Source of the DNA: JAWKIJ01 sp041394325
GTDB lineage: Bacteria; Actinomycetota; Acidimicrobiia; Acidimicrobiales; Microtrichaceae
DNA: 64,000 nt
Direction of reading: 5' to 3'
NCBI GenBank assembly: GCA_041394325.1
Contig: JAWKIJ010000001.1
Location: 434,001 to 498,000, forward strand
Part shown: positions 9,324-18,276 of the stretch, in pieces
How positions within the stretch are numbered: the first letter of the stretch is position 1
Layout: each line of letters opens with the position of its first letter
Program-made: the position numbers and the translations under genes
The notes under the pieces: model-generated
The model's input: only the letters and a program-made list of their open reading frames with translations
Databases searched by the model: none
What the model was told of the DNA's origin: nothing

Positions 9324-10588
9324 CGGTACGACTCGGCGATCCCGACACGTTCGTCGACGGCGTCCCCCACGAGGAGATCGCCCGGCTTCGCCGCGCCGCG
9401 CCGCTGTCGTGGCAACCACTTTCCAACCCCGACGACCCCGACGACGGCTTTTGGGCCGTGCTCCGCCACGCCGACGTGGTGAGAGTGGCGCGCGACCCCG
9501 AGTGCTTCTCGGCCTCCACGGGCGGGATCGTGGTCGAAACCCTCGACGACGAGACGCTCGGGATGGTGCGGGCGATGCTGCTCGCGATGGACCCACCCAG
9601 GCACGGCCTCTACCGCAAGCCGCTCGCCGAGACGTTCACGCGCCGCGTGATCGCGTCCCTCGAACCCGAGATCCGGGCCCTGTGCCGGGAGATCCTCGAC
9701 GAACGGGTGACGATCCCGGCACGACGGGGCGACGGTCGGATCGACGTCGACTTCGTGTCCGGGGTCGCCGCAGAGGTGCCGACGCGGGTGATGGGCCGCC
9801 TCATGGGAGTGCCCCGCGAGGACTGGGCACTCCTGCACGAGTTGTCGCGCCGCCAGACCTCGGGCCAGGATCCCGACGTCACACCGCCGGGTCAACCGCC
9901 CGACTTCAGTGCTTCGGTCGAGATGGCGCTCTACGGCATCGAGCTGGCGACGCGGCGACGGGCGCGATGGGCGTCGGGCGCCGCACCCGAACCCGATCTG
10001 ACCACGCTCGTGCTCTCGGCGGACTTCGACGGTGAGCCCATGTCCGACGTCGACTTCGGGAGCTTCTTCGTGCAACTGGTCACGGCCGGCAACGACACCA
10101 CCACGACGATGCTCTCGTCGGGTTTGTGGGCCTTGATGGCCCACCCCGACGCGATGTCCGCGATGCGCGGTGACGTCTCCACGATCCCGGGCGCCATCGA
10201 GGAGATCCTGCGGTGGGCCAATCCACTGCACTACTTCCGCCGAACGGCCACCCGCGACGTCGTCGTCGGCGATCCCGATGGCGACGGCGTCGAGGTCAAG
10301 GCGGGCGAGAAGGTCGCCATGTACTACACCTCGGCAAACCGCGACGACACGGTGTTCGACGATCCCGACCGATTCGACATCTCCCGCTCGCCCAACCCCC
10401 ACCTCTCCTTCGGTATCGGCGAGCACTTCTGCCTGGGCGCCCACCTGGCGCGAATGGAGGGTCGGGTCTTCTTCGAGACACTGTTCGAGCACACGTCTCG
10501 CATCGAACCCTCCGGCGCACCGGTCCACCTCCGTTCCAACCTCAACAACGCCTGGAAGTCGGTGCCCGTCACGATCGACGTCACCTGA
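9320..10588 (+). CDS. cytochrome P450
   Basis: 422 residues, full length for a soluble bacterial P450. The I-helix oxygen-binding motif AGNDTTT is near residue 255, the ExxR motif (EEILR) near 293, and the heme loop FGIGEHFCLGAHLAR near 363 with the axial Cys. It resembles the actinobacterial group that includes the steroid side-chain hydroxylases CYP125/CYP142 and the terpene hydroxylases, but specificity is not provable here. No ferredoxin gene is adjacent. Starts with GTG overlapping the HAD gene. A steroid or terpenoid role would fit the acyl-CoA catabolic genes further right, but the distance is about 20 kb. Confidence 0.93.
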   Translation: MTVRLGDPDTFVDGVPHEEIARLRRAAPLSWQPLSNPDDPDDGFWAVLRHADVVRVARDPECFSASTGGIVVETLDDETLGMVRAMLLAMDPPRHGLYRKPLAETFTRRVIASLEPEIRALCREILDERVTIPARRGDGRIDVDFVSGVAAEVPTRVMGRLMGVPREDWALLHELSRRQTSGQDPDVTPPGQPPDFSASVEMALYGIELATRRRARWASGAAPEPDLTTLVLSADFDGEPMSDVDFGSFFVQLVTAGNDTTTTMLSSGLWALMAHPDAMSAMRGDVSTIPGAIEEILRWANPLHYFRRTATRDVVVGDPDGDGVEVKAGEKVAMYYTSANRDDTVFDDPDRFDISRSPNPHLSFGIGEHFCLGAHLARMEGRVFFETLFEHTSRIEPSGAPVHLRSNLNNAWKSVPVTIDVT

Positions 10589-10624
10589 GCATCCCGTCCG
10601 CCGGCGGGGAGATTCTTCCGCTGC

Positions 10625-11450
10625 TCAGCCGGCCGGTTCGAGCAGCCGGGTCCGGAAGTGGGCGAGCACGGTGTCAAGCGCGGAGCGGGTCGGCTCGCCG
10701 GGTGCGTCAACGAGGTGCTCGGTGAGCACCGAGTGCGGCGGTAAGGCGGTCCCCTTGCGCGCGCTGTCGTCGTCGAGCTCGATCGCTACGAACGCGTCGC
10801 CGAGTTCTCGACGGAGGAACGCGAACCGTTCGGCCGTCACGAGACGATCGCCCTTGAACCGCAATCCCAACACCTGCAACCCCTCGGTCTCACAACGCGC
10901 CCGGACGATCGCGAGGTCACCCGCGGAGCAGTCGATGGAGCCGCGATTACCGGGGATAGCGGTGAACGGCAGCGACGGCTGGGAGAGCACCGGTGCGAGG
11001 AGCCGCTCGTCGGTGGCCATCGCGAGGGCGAACCCACCGGTGAAGCACATGCCGATCGCCCCGATCCCCGGACCCCCGCAGCGTTCGTGCTCGTGGCGGC
11101 CGAGCACCCGCAGCCAACGGACCACCGGAGAGGTCCGACCTCGTGCGAGGACCGTGAACTCTCGGCTGATGCAGCTCGGCACCAGCGATTCGAGCGCGTA
11201 GCGGGCCGAGGAGAGACGGCCGGCGCCGGAGGGGTCGACGTCGCGACCCGGCTCTCCCATGAGGTGAGGCATCACCGCGGTACACCCGATCGACGCGATC
11301 CGGCGCGCGACGTCCGCGACCTTCGGCGTGATACCGGGGATCTCGGCCATCACGATGACCGCCGGCCCCCCCCTTCCGGTAGATCGCGCGGGTCCGCCCG
11401 AGGGCGGTGAACTCCTCACGGGTGAAGTCGTCGAGAGGGTCGTCGGCCAT
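10625..11450 (-). CDS. dienelactone hydrolase family protein (one frameshift)
   Basis: Alpha/beta-hydrolase of the DLH group. The nucleophile elbow is GMCFTGG (Cys) and the N-terminal strand reads PAVIVMAEIPGITP. DLH enzymes hydrolyse dienelactones or related esters; the true substrate is unknown. The N-terminal frame (MADDPLDDFTREEF, ATG at 11450) and the body are in different frames. The switch falls on an 8-C run at 11366-11373, which strongly suggests a homopolymer miscount. Joined length is about 275 residues, usual for the family. Convergent with the P450 (36 bp apart). Confidence 0.8.
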
Positions 11451-11533
11451 CGTCACCACGCTACGCGGGGTGACGATGGGTGGTCTCCACCGCCCCGGGG
11501 AACCGGTCGCGGCGCGGTCCGTAACATCGGGTC

Positions 11534-12685
11534 ATGGCCGGCCGCTCGACCGATGACCGTGAGGTCCGCCGCATCGCCGTCAACACCGGCGGAGGAGATG
11601 CACCCGGTCTCAACGCGGTGATCCGCGCGGTCACGCTGGGGGCGCTCGATCGCGGATGGCAGGTGCTCGGAATCAGCAACGGCTACGACGGCCTGATCGA
11701 CGACTCGATGTTCGACACCGACGGTGTGGTGACCATGACCCGCGACAGGGTCCGCGACATCACCCATCTCGGAGGCACGATCCTGGGGACGACCAACCGT
11801 GGCAACCCGTTCGACGCGGACGAGCGCCCCGCGACGACCGAGCCCGACCGGCCGGGCCGGACCCAGGGAGACAAGGTCGTACAACGCCTCCGCGCGTTGG
11901 AGGTCGACCGGCTGGTGGCGATCGGCGGCGACGGTTCACTGACGATTGCCTCCCGACTCGCCGACGCCGGGGTCAAGGTGATCGGGGTCCCGAAGACCAT
12001 CGACAACGACCTCGAACACACCGACCGTACGACGGGCTTCGACTCGGCGGTCACCTTCGCCACCGAGTGCATCGACCGGCTGATCTCCACCACCGCCGCA
12101 CACCGGCGGGTGATGGTGGTCGAGGTGATGGGACGTACGACCGGTTGGATCGCGCTCCACGCAGGCCTCGCCGCCGCGGCGCACGCCGTGCTGATCCCCG
12201 AGATCCCCTACGACCTCACGGTCGTGGCCGATCGGATCGCCGAGCGGGAGCGACGTGGCCACGAGTTCTCCATCGTCGTGGTTGCCGAAGGGGCCCACCC
12301 GGTGGGCGGTACGACCACGACGATCCCCGGATCGGACCGGCTGGGCGGGGTGGGAGCGCGCGTCGCCGCCGAGCTCGAGGTGCTCACCGGCAAGGAGGCA
12401 CGTGCCCTGACGCTGGGTCACCTGCTCCGAGGCGGGTCGCCGAGTTCGTCGGATCGACGCCTCGGCCTCCGTTACGGAGCCGAAGCGGTTCTGGCGATCG
12501 AGCAGGGAGTCGAGAACGTGATGATCGCGCTCGACGGCGACCATGTGCGCCACGTCCCGCTGGCGCAGGTCGCCGGCAGGGCCCGGGTGATCCCGCTCAA
12601 CGCCGGCGTGCTGCGGACCGCCCGCGCCGTCGGCCTCTGCCTCGGCGACCCCGCGGCGCGTCCTCCTGCTCCATCAGTTCCTTGA
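11534..12685 (+). CDS. 6-phosphofructokinase, actinobacterial type
   Basis: Phosphorylates fructose 6-phosphate in glycolysis. 383 residues. Motifs: NTGGGDAPGLNAVIR (nucleotide site), AIGGDGS near residue 130, PKTIDNDLEHTDRTTGFDSA near 153 with the catalytic TIDND, and EVMGRTTGWIA. The residue after GGD is Gly, as in ATP enzymes, while Lys precedes TIDND, as in pyrophosphate enzymes. Both phosphoryl donors occur in enzymes with this mixed pattern, so the donor is left open. The 3' end overlaps the convergent SRPBCC gene by 89 nt, unusually long; a lost stop or an indel in one of the two is possible. Confidence 0.9.
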   Translation: MAGRSTDDREVRRIAVNTGGGDAPGLNAVIRAVTLGALDRGWQVLGISNGYDGLIDDSMFDTDGVVTMTRDRVRDITHLGGTILGTTNRGNPFDADERPATTEPDRPGRTQGDKVVQRLRALEVDRLVAIGGDGSLTIASRLADAGVKVIGVPKTIDNDLEHTDRTTGFDSAVTFATECIDRLISTTAAHRRVMVVEVMGRTTGWIALHAGLAAAAHAVLIPEIPYDLTVVADRIAERERRGHEFSIVVVAEGAHPVGGTTTTIPGSDRLGGVGARVAAELEVLTGKEARALTLGHLLRGGSPSSSDRRLGLRYGAEAVLAIEQGVENVMIALDGDHVRHVPLAQVAGRARVIPLNAGVLRTARAVGLCLGDPAARPPAPSVP

Positions 12686-13166
12686 GCCGCCCTAGGGTTG
12701 CCGCGAGCCCATCGACCATCTCATGGTGGTGGGTCGCGGTGCCGCCGAGCGCGAAGCGGGTGGCGGTGCGGGCCCACAGCGGCTGGCGACGCCAGAACTC
12801 CCTCCGCTCGGTGACGATCGTCGAAGTGCCGTCCCCGGTTGGCTCGAACAGGTAACGCCACCGGGCTCCGCTCTGGCGGGTCTCGAAGGTGAACTCGCGA
12901 CCGCGGTTCGCGGCCGTAACCAGGTTGGTGGTGCTCCACCGGATCAGACCGCGACGGTTCCGACCGCGGAATCGGGCGCCGACCGCGGGGCCGTCGGCAC
13001 CGCCGATCCACCGTCCGCCCGTGCACTCGGGGCTGAGCCGACCCATGTTCGTGATGTCGCTCACCACGTCGTAGACCGCCTCGGGCCCGGCCGCGATCAC
13101 CACCGATGCCTCGTCGCCGCCGGAGCGACGGGACCGGGACGAACGTTTCCGCGAGATACGTGCCAT
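12597..13166 (-). CDS. SRPBCC family protein (polyketide cyclase/dehydrase-like)
   Basis: 189 residues. The START/SRPBCC pattern is visible: VVIAAGPEAVYDVVSDITNMGRLSPE, then W, GARFRGRNR, F..RR.FE-type strands and a long C-terminal helix (HHHEMVDGLAATLGRLKELMEQE). Such proteins bind hydrophobic ligands in a helix-grip fold; no ligand can be named. The last ~29 residues are Arg-rich, lie inside the 89-nt overlap with phosphofructokinase and look unlike the family, so the true end may be just after LKELMEQE. ATG at 13166. Confidence 0.7.
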   Translation of the reverse strand: MARISRKRSSRSRRSGGDEASVVIAAGPEAVYDVVSDITNMGRLSPECTGGRWIGGADGPAVGARFRGRNRRGLIRWSTTNLVTAANRGREFTFETRQSGARWRYLFEPTGDGTSTIVTERREFWRRQPLWARTATRFALGGTATHHHEMVDGLAATLGRLKELMEQEDAPRGRRGRGRRRGRSAARRR

Positions 13167-13201
13167 GGCGGAACGCTATCGCCGCGTGCCGCCACGCACT
13201 C

Positions 13202-14440
13202 CTAGGGCACGATCCGACCGAGTAGCGCTCCCGCGGTGAGCCAGGCCATGCCCGCGAACCCGCAGGCGACCGCGGCCAGGCGGGCAACTCGCCCGCCTCG
13301 GCGGTGGCCCGAAACCAACAGGGCGATCCCGAGCGGGAGCACCGGGCCGAGGGTCAACACGTAACGGCCGAACGAGTCGATGTTGTTCGCGGAGGCCGCC
13401 ACGAGGATGCCCACCACCAACAACGCGGTCCACGGCACCGAGACCCGGCGCCGGAGGGCGACGACCACGACGACCAACGCCCCCACCGCGAACGCGAGGT
13501 TGTACAGATCCTGGAAGTCCCCGCGTACGACGTCGAACGCGGCGGACACCAGGCGGGTGATCGGTTCGCGGAACCCGGCGCGCAACGTCCGTTGCTCGTC
13601 GAGGGGGAGACTCCCGAGACCCCGACTCTTCTCGAGAAAGCCCAGGTACAGCGCCAGGCCCGCAGCCGGAGCAAGGATCGCCGCGGCCCACCCGACGACG
13701 GGGCGTCCTCGACCGGCACGTCTCGAGAGCCCTCGGGCACCCGCCTCGTGCTCGCAGAGACCGCCCGCACCCCGGTGCCATCGGTACCACGCCGCCAACG
13801 CGACCGGGAGCACCACCATCACACCCGTCGGCCGGGTGAGCCCCACCGCGAGGAGGGCCGCCACCGCGGGCCACGGGCGATTCCGTTCCACCGCCAGGAC
13901 CGCGGCGAACAGCACCAGGAGGAACAGCGCCTCGGAATACGCGAACGCGAGGCAGAACGCCGAGGGGAACACCGCGGCGGCCCACACGGTCCGCGACGCG
14001 ATCGACTCGCCGTACCCCCAGTCCACGACGATCCGCCAGAGGACGAACATCGCGCCGAGCGCTGCCGCGTTGGACACGACGGCGAGTGCCGCGTCGACTC
14101 CCGCGAGCGGTGACAACACCTTGGCGAGCAGCGGATACAACGGGAAGAAGCGAAGCGATTCGGCCTGTGCCCGACCGAACCCCACCTCGGTGAGCAACGC
14201 GTAGTGCGTGCCGTCCCAGGTCAGCAGTCCCTGGCGAAGGTGGAGCGAGCCCCCGACGTCGCGTACGTGGCCGTCCAATAGGTGCGCCAGAACGAAGCCG
14301 CATGCGACGGCCAGCCTCGCCACGATCCACGAACCGACCACTGCCGGTGCCGCTCGACGCCACCATCGGTGATCGTCGGGACGCGACGGCGTGTTTCCGG
14401 CGACGTCGGCCTCCGCCGCGATTGAACTCCGTCGGTTCAT
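13202..14440 (-). CDS. polytopic mannosyltransferase-family protein (PIG-V/GT-C-like)
   Basis: 412 residues with about ten hydrophobic segments. The family pattern is WDGTHYALLTEVGFG in the first luminal loop, followed by FFPLYPLLAKVLSPL, as in PIG-V-type mannosyltransferases that use lipid-linked mannose. Probably adds sugars to a lipid or envelope glycan outside the membrane. The ATG at 14440 overlaps the pstA stop (ATGA), so it is translationally coupled to the phosphate transporter; the open frame upstream is a shadow of pstA. Coupling to pst under a PHO box suggests the glycosylation step may respond to phosphate limitation. Confidence 0.78.
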   Translation of the reverse strand: MNRRSSIAAEADVAGNTPSRPDDHRWWRRAAPAVVGSWIVARLAVACGFVLAHLLDGHVRDVGGSLHLRQGLLTWDGTHYALLTEVGFGRAQAESLRFFPLYPLLAKVLSPLAGVDAALAVVSNAAALGAMFVLWRIVVDWGYGESIASRTVWAAAVFPSAFCLAFAYSEALFLLVLFAAVLAVERNRPWPAVAALLAVGLTRPTGVMVVLPVALAAWYRWHRGAGGLCEHEAGARGLSRRAGRGRPVVGWAAAILAPAAGLALYLGFLEKSRGLGSLPLDEQRTLRAGFREPITRLVSAAFDVVRGDFQDLYNLAFAVGALVVVVVALRRRVSVPWTALLVVGILVAASANNIDSFGRYVLTLGPVLPLGIALLVSGHRRGGRVARLAAVACGFAGMAWLTAGALLGRIVP

Positions 14441-15435
14441 TCGTCCACGCGGACCGCGAACCTCGACGTGACGAAGCGCGCCGCGAGCGTCAGCACCATC
14501 ACGACCGCGATCAGGGTGAGCGCCGCACCCCACGCCATCGCCTCCCCTCCCGGCTGGGTGGCATTGGAGTAGATCTGTGAACTCAAGGCCGTATTGGCTC
14601 CGAAAGGGGACCAGTTGGTGCGGGTCACCGCGCCCACGGTGAACAGGATCGGAGCGGTCTCCCCTGCCGCACGGGCCACCGCGAGCATCGATCCGGAGGT
14701 GATCCCCGGCAACGCCGCGGGCAGTACCACCTTGACGACGGTCTTCCATCGTGGGGTGCCGAGCGCGGCCGACGCATGGCGCAGCGAATCGGGAACCAGC
14801 CGCAGCATCTCCTCGGTGGAGCGAACCACCACCGGCAGCATCAGGCATGCGAGCGACAAAGCGCCCGCGAACGCCGAGCGACCCGACGTGCCGAAGCGCA
14901 GCACCCACACGGTGTAGACGAAGATGCCCATCACGACCGACGGGACGCCGGTCATGATGTCGGAGAGGAAGCGGATCACCGACGCCGGACGGCTCCTGCC
15001 GCCGTACTCGTTGAGGTACACCGCCCCGGCCACACCCAGTGGGATGGCCAACAACGAGGCGAGGGACGTGATGATCAACGTGCCGATGATCGCAGGGCGC
15101 ATGCCGTAGACCACGTCGACGACCCTGGCGGGTACGTCGCTGCCGAACACGTCCGCCTTGCCCGCCAGAGATGCCATCGCGAGGTTGGTCGGAATCGAAT
15201 GGGTCCACCAGTGCGTCGATATGACCATCCGCCATCCCTTGGCGACCACCACGATCAGCACGAAGGCCAATGGCACCGCTGCGACCAGGAACGACAGGGT
15301 CATCCAGAGCGAGGCACCGAGGTTCCGCGAACGGCGCCGCAACGACAACGTGCTCTTCAGGGGTGCGAGATCCGTCGTCTGCCGCTGGCGGCGGGCTCGT
15401 CGGGTCGCGACCGTCGGCAGGCCGGTCGTCGACAT
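14437..15435 (-). CDS. pstA: phosphate ABC transporter permease PstA
   Basis: Membrane subunit of the high-affinity phosphate importer. 332 residues, about six helices. The permease coupling loop is recognisable: LRHASAALGTPRWKTVVKVVLPAALPGI. The N-terminal half has IPLGVAGAVYLNEYGG and the family segment MTGVPSVVMGIF. It follows pstC with a 1-nt overlap and precedes the mannosyltransferase with a 4-nt overlap. Normal order would be pstB next, but pstB is missing here. Confidence 0.95.
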   Translation of the reverse strand: MSTTGLPTVATRRARRQRQTTDLAPLKSTLSLRRRSRNLGASLWMTLSFLVAAVPLAFVLIVVVAKGWRMVISTHWWTHSIPTNLAMASLAGKADVFGSDVPARVVDVVYGMRPAIIGTLIITSLASLLAIPLGVAGAVYLNEYGGRSRPASVIRFLSDIMTGVPSVVMGIFVYTVWVLRFGTSGRSAFAGALSLACLMLPVVVRSTEEMLRLVPDSLRHASAALGTPRWKTVVKVVLPAALPGITSGSMLAVARAAGETAPILFTVGAVTRTNWSPFGANTALSSQIYSNATQPGGEAMAWGAALTLIAVVMVLTLAARFVTSRFAVRVDE

Positions 15436-16421
15436 CAGCGGGTGCCCTTCGTGCGGAGTTCGACGCGACGGACCAGAAGTCGCGCGCCGACGTTGATGAT
15501 CACGGTCAGGACCATCAGGCCGAGGCCCAGGCCGATCAGCGCCGCGCGGAACGTCCCGTCGGCCTCGTTCAGGTTGCGGGCGATCACCGAGGGCATCGCC
15601 TCACCGGGGGCGAACAGGTTCGCGCTGACCTGGGCCGACGCGCCGATCAGCAGGGCGACGGCGATCGTCTCCCCCATCGCCCGACCGAGTCCCAACATGA
15701 CCGCTCCGACGACTCCGCCCGTGGAGTGGGGAAACACGACGCCGCGGATCATCTCCCATCGTGTCGCCCCGAGTGCGAGCGCACCGTGCTTCTCGACGGT
15801 GGGGACCGTCGAGAACACCTCACGGATGATCGACGTGACGATCGGGACGATCATGAGCCCGACGACGAGGCCCGCGGTCATGAATCCGAACCCGGTGCTG
15901 GGCCCGAACAGCGACCTCAGCACCGGGACCCCGGCGAAAGTGTCGGCGATCGAGTTGTAGACGTCGCTGAGGTGCGGGCGCAGCACCATCAGACCCCAGA
16001 GGCCGAATACGACCGACGGCACCGACGCCAACACGTCGATCACCGAGATGATGACCTGGCGAAACCGCCGAGGAACCAGTTCGGTGATGAACAGTGCGAT
16101 CCCGATGCTGACGGGCACCGCGACGACCAACGCGATGAGCGATGTCACGACGGTGCCGTACACGATCGACGACGAACCGAAGAGTTCGTTGTTGGGTTGC
16201 CACGTACGACCGAACAGATAGCCGATGCCGGCCTTGCGAATCGCGGGCATCGCCCCGGCGGTCATGCTGAGGGCGATCGCACCGAGTACCACGAGCACCA
16301 ACCACCCGGCCGCCTGGGTGCCCCACTCGAACGCGGTGTCACCCCGTGCGCTGCGCCGATCCCCGACGAGATCCTCCCGTCGCAGCACACCGGAGCGTTG
16401 GGTCGTCGGCGGTTCGTTCAC
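15435..16421 (-). CDS. pstC: phosphate ABC transporter permease PstC
   Basis: Second membrane subunit of the phosphate importer. 328 residues with six helices, VPVSIGIALFITELVP, DVLASVPSVVFGLWG and the coupling loop ALALGATRWEMIRGVVFPHSTGG; GLGRAMGETIAVALLIG is typical of PstC. Overlaps pstS by 4 nt (ATGA) and pstA by 1 nt, so the three genes are tightly coupled. Confidence 0.96.
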   Translation of the reverse strand: MNEPPTTQRSGVLRREDLVGDRRSARGDTAFEWGTQAAGWLVLVVLGAIALSMTAGAMPAIRKAGIGYLFGRTWQPNNELFGSSSIVYGTVVTSLIALVVAVPVSIGIALFITELVPRRFRQVIISVIDVLASVPSVVFGLWGLMVLRPHLSDVYNSIADTFAGVPVLRSLFGPSTGFGFMTAGLVVGLMIVPIVTSIIREVFSTVPTVEKHGALALGATRWEMIRGVVFPHSTGGVVGAVMLGLGRAMGETIAVALLIGASAQVSANLFAPGEAMPSVIARNLNEADGTFRAALIGLGLGLMVLTVIINVGARLLVRRVELRTKGTR

Positions 16422-17515
16422 GGGGCGACGATCCGGTCGAGTTGTGCGATCGCCCGGCGTCGCAGGGACTCCGGCAACGAGGCGTACCCGACACTCGGTG
16501 CCACCTCCTGACCCCTGGTCAACATGAAGTTGAGATATGCCCTCAACGCCGATGCAACGGCCCGGTCGGGCTGGGTGGCATCGACGACGACCCAGGTGGG
16601 CGACGTGATCGGGTAGCTGTCCGGTCCGGGAGCGTCGACCGGATCGAAGGTCAGATCCCGGGCGACCGTCGACGCGTCGACCGCCGCCTTCGCCCCTGGC
16701 AGCTTCGGGGCGACGAACCGGCCTGCGGCGTTGCGTACCAGTGCGCGTTGCAGCCCCGAGGTTGCCGAGTCCACGAGGTCGACATAGCCGACGGCGCCCT
16801 CGGTGGTCTTCACCATCGCGGCGACCCCGCTGTTCTTCTCCGCACCCTGGGTGTGGGACGGCCAGGCGATCGAATCACCGGTGCCGAGGCGCCACGTCGT
16901 CGGTGCGGCGACGTGAAGGAAGCGGGAGAAGTTTCCGGTGGTGCCCGAACCGTCGGAGCGGTGCACCACCGAGATCTCCGTTGCGGGCAGGTCCGCACCG
17001 GGGTTGAGCGCGGTGATGCGTCGATCGTTCCAACGGGTGATCCGGCGTTGGAAGATCCCCGCGATCGTGGCGGCGTCGAGCCGAAGGTCGTTCACGCCCC
17101 GCAACGTGTAGGAGACCGTGATCGGCGCGGACGCGATCGGGAAGTGCAGGAGGTCGCGATCGAATTCGACCCGCTTCTCGCCGATGATCGGAGTGTCGGT
17201 TCCGGCGAAGTGCACGATGCCGTCGCGAAGGTCCTGCCTGCCGGCGGAGGAACCGGACTTGGAGTAGTTGACCTTCGCCCTGGGCGCGACACCGGCGAAC
17301 TCGCCGGCCACCACCTGCTCGAGTGCGTCCTGGAAGCTCGACCCCGAACCGTTCAGCGTGGACGTCAGCGAGCGGTAGTCGACCGGGGCACCGGGGAGAA
17401 CGGTGCTTGCCACGCCGTGACCCCCGGCCACGGTGGCGTCGGCACATCCCGCGAGCAACGCGACCGGACCGAGCACGGCGAACGCGACGCCGATCCTGCG
17501 AAGCCCGTAGGTCAC
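16418..17515 (-). CDS. pstS: phosphate-binding lipoprotein PstS
   Basis: Extracytoplasmic phosphate receptor, 365 residues. A short signal peptide with lipobox LLAGC is followed by the phosphate-binding loops NGSGSSFQ, GTDTPI and HRSDGSGTTGNFSRFL. The GTG at 17515 puts the signal peptide in the right place. The longer open frame reaching 17590 would run through the PHO box and adds a proline-rich stretch in front of the signal, so it is rejected. First gene of pstS-pstC-pstA-mannosyltransferase. Confidence 0.95.
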   Translation of the reverse strand: MTYGLRRIGVAFAVLGPVALLAGCADATVAGGHGVASTVLPGAPVDYRSLTSTLNGSGSSFQDALEQVVAGEFAGVAPRAKVNYSKSGSSAGRQDLRDGIVHFAGTDTPIIGEKRVEFDRDLLHFPIASAPITVSYTLRGVNDLRLDAATIAGIFQRRITRWNDRRITALNPGADLPATEISVVHRSDGSGTTGNFSRFLHVAAPTTWRLGTGDSIAWPSHTQGAEKNSGVAAMVKTTEGAVGYVDLVDSATSGLQRALVRNAAGRFVAPKLPGAKAAVDASTVARDLTFDPVDAPGPDSYPITSPTWVVVDATQPDRAVASALRAYLNFMLTRGQEVAPSVGYASLPESLRRRAIAQLDRIVAP

Positions 17516-17559
17516 CGCGTCAAGGTAGGCGGGAGTGGATGGACGATCTGAAATCGGTG

Positions 17560-17588
17560 GGTGAACAGCCGGTGAACGCCGGGCGAAC
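17560..17588 (-). promoter_or_regulatory. PHO box (three 11-bp direct-repeat units) upstream of pstS
   Basis: On the minus strand GTTCGCC, GTTCACC and GTTCACC begin at 17588, 17577 and 17566, exactly 11 bp apart. This is the layout of actinobacterial PhoP boxes (11-bp direct repeats with a conserved GTTCACC core). It ends 45 bp before the pstS start, so phosphate-starvation induction by PhoR-PhoP is the natural reading. Confidence 0.88.
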
Positions 17589-17602
17589 ACCGGGGCCGTT
17601 GC

Positions 17603-18245
17603 TCAGGCGACCTGGGTTCCGCCGACGGCTTCGACGAAGGTCCACCGGCCGCCTTCGAGGCGATATCGATTGTTGCTGAGGATCGCACACAGCTCCGCAC
17701 ACCACATCGACGAGCCGATCGTGGCGGTGTCGCCCTTGATCTCCGGCCGCGTCACCACGACCAACATGGACACGGCCGCGCTGGTCGTGGGAGGCGGTTC
17801 ACCCGGCGACTGACCGTACGGCTCACCGTCGGTCATCCCCGCCGCTCCGCGTGACTCGACCCATTCGACCGGCGTGGGCGCGAGCGCCGCGACCACGGCC
17901 GTGCGGATCGCGCTGCCGATCGCGGGGCGTCCGCTGGCGGTTCCTCGACAGTCCCGTCGGTGAGCTCCGCGAAGCGATCGAGGATCGCAACCCTGGCGAT
18001 CCTCACGTCGTCCCCGAAGGAATTGTCCTCGGTGACACGGTGGACGATCTCGGTGAGGACCAGGGAGTCCGCCGTCGACAAGGGTGCCGTGGTCGAGGGC
18101 GTATCGGGCGAGGTCGTGGCGGAACGGCCCGCCCCCGTGCCACTCCCCGTACAGCCGACGGCCGCGACCGACAACGCGAGGACGACCCCGCGACGATCAC
18201 GGAGGGGCGACGGCTCCGTGCCGCGTGACCGTGGACCCGGCGCAT
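17603..18245 (-). CDS. unrecognised putative lipoprotein (frameshifted)
   Basis: I do not recognise this protein. From the ATG at 18245 a basic N-terminus (MRRVHGHAARSRRPSVIVAG) leads, after a frame change near 18185, into VVLALSVAAVGC, a plausible lipobox, then a Ser/Thr/Pro linker and SLVLTEIVHRVTEDNSFGDDVRIARVAILDRF. After a second frame change near 17930 the C-terminal part holds TPVEWVESRG, CAELCAILSNNRYRLEGGRWTFVEAVGG. The last part resembles small secreted domains with paired Cys, but no family can be named. It reads in the same direction as pstS, and the PHO box lies just past its stop codon. Product about 210 residues. Confidence 0.5.
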
Positions 18246-18276
18246 GGCGATCGTGGCCGACCCCGGACGAATCCGC

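Noticed and set aside
17516..17590. Longer N-terminus for PstS
   Set aside because: It would translate through the PHO box and put a proline-rich segment ahead of the lipoprotein signal.
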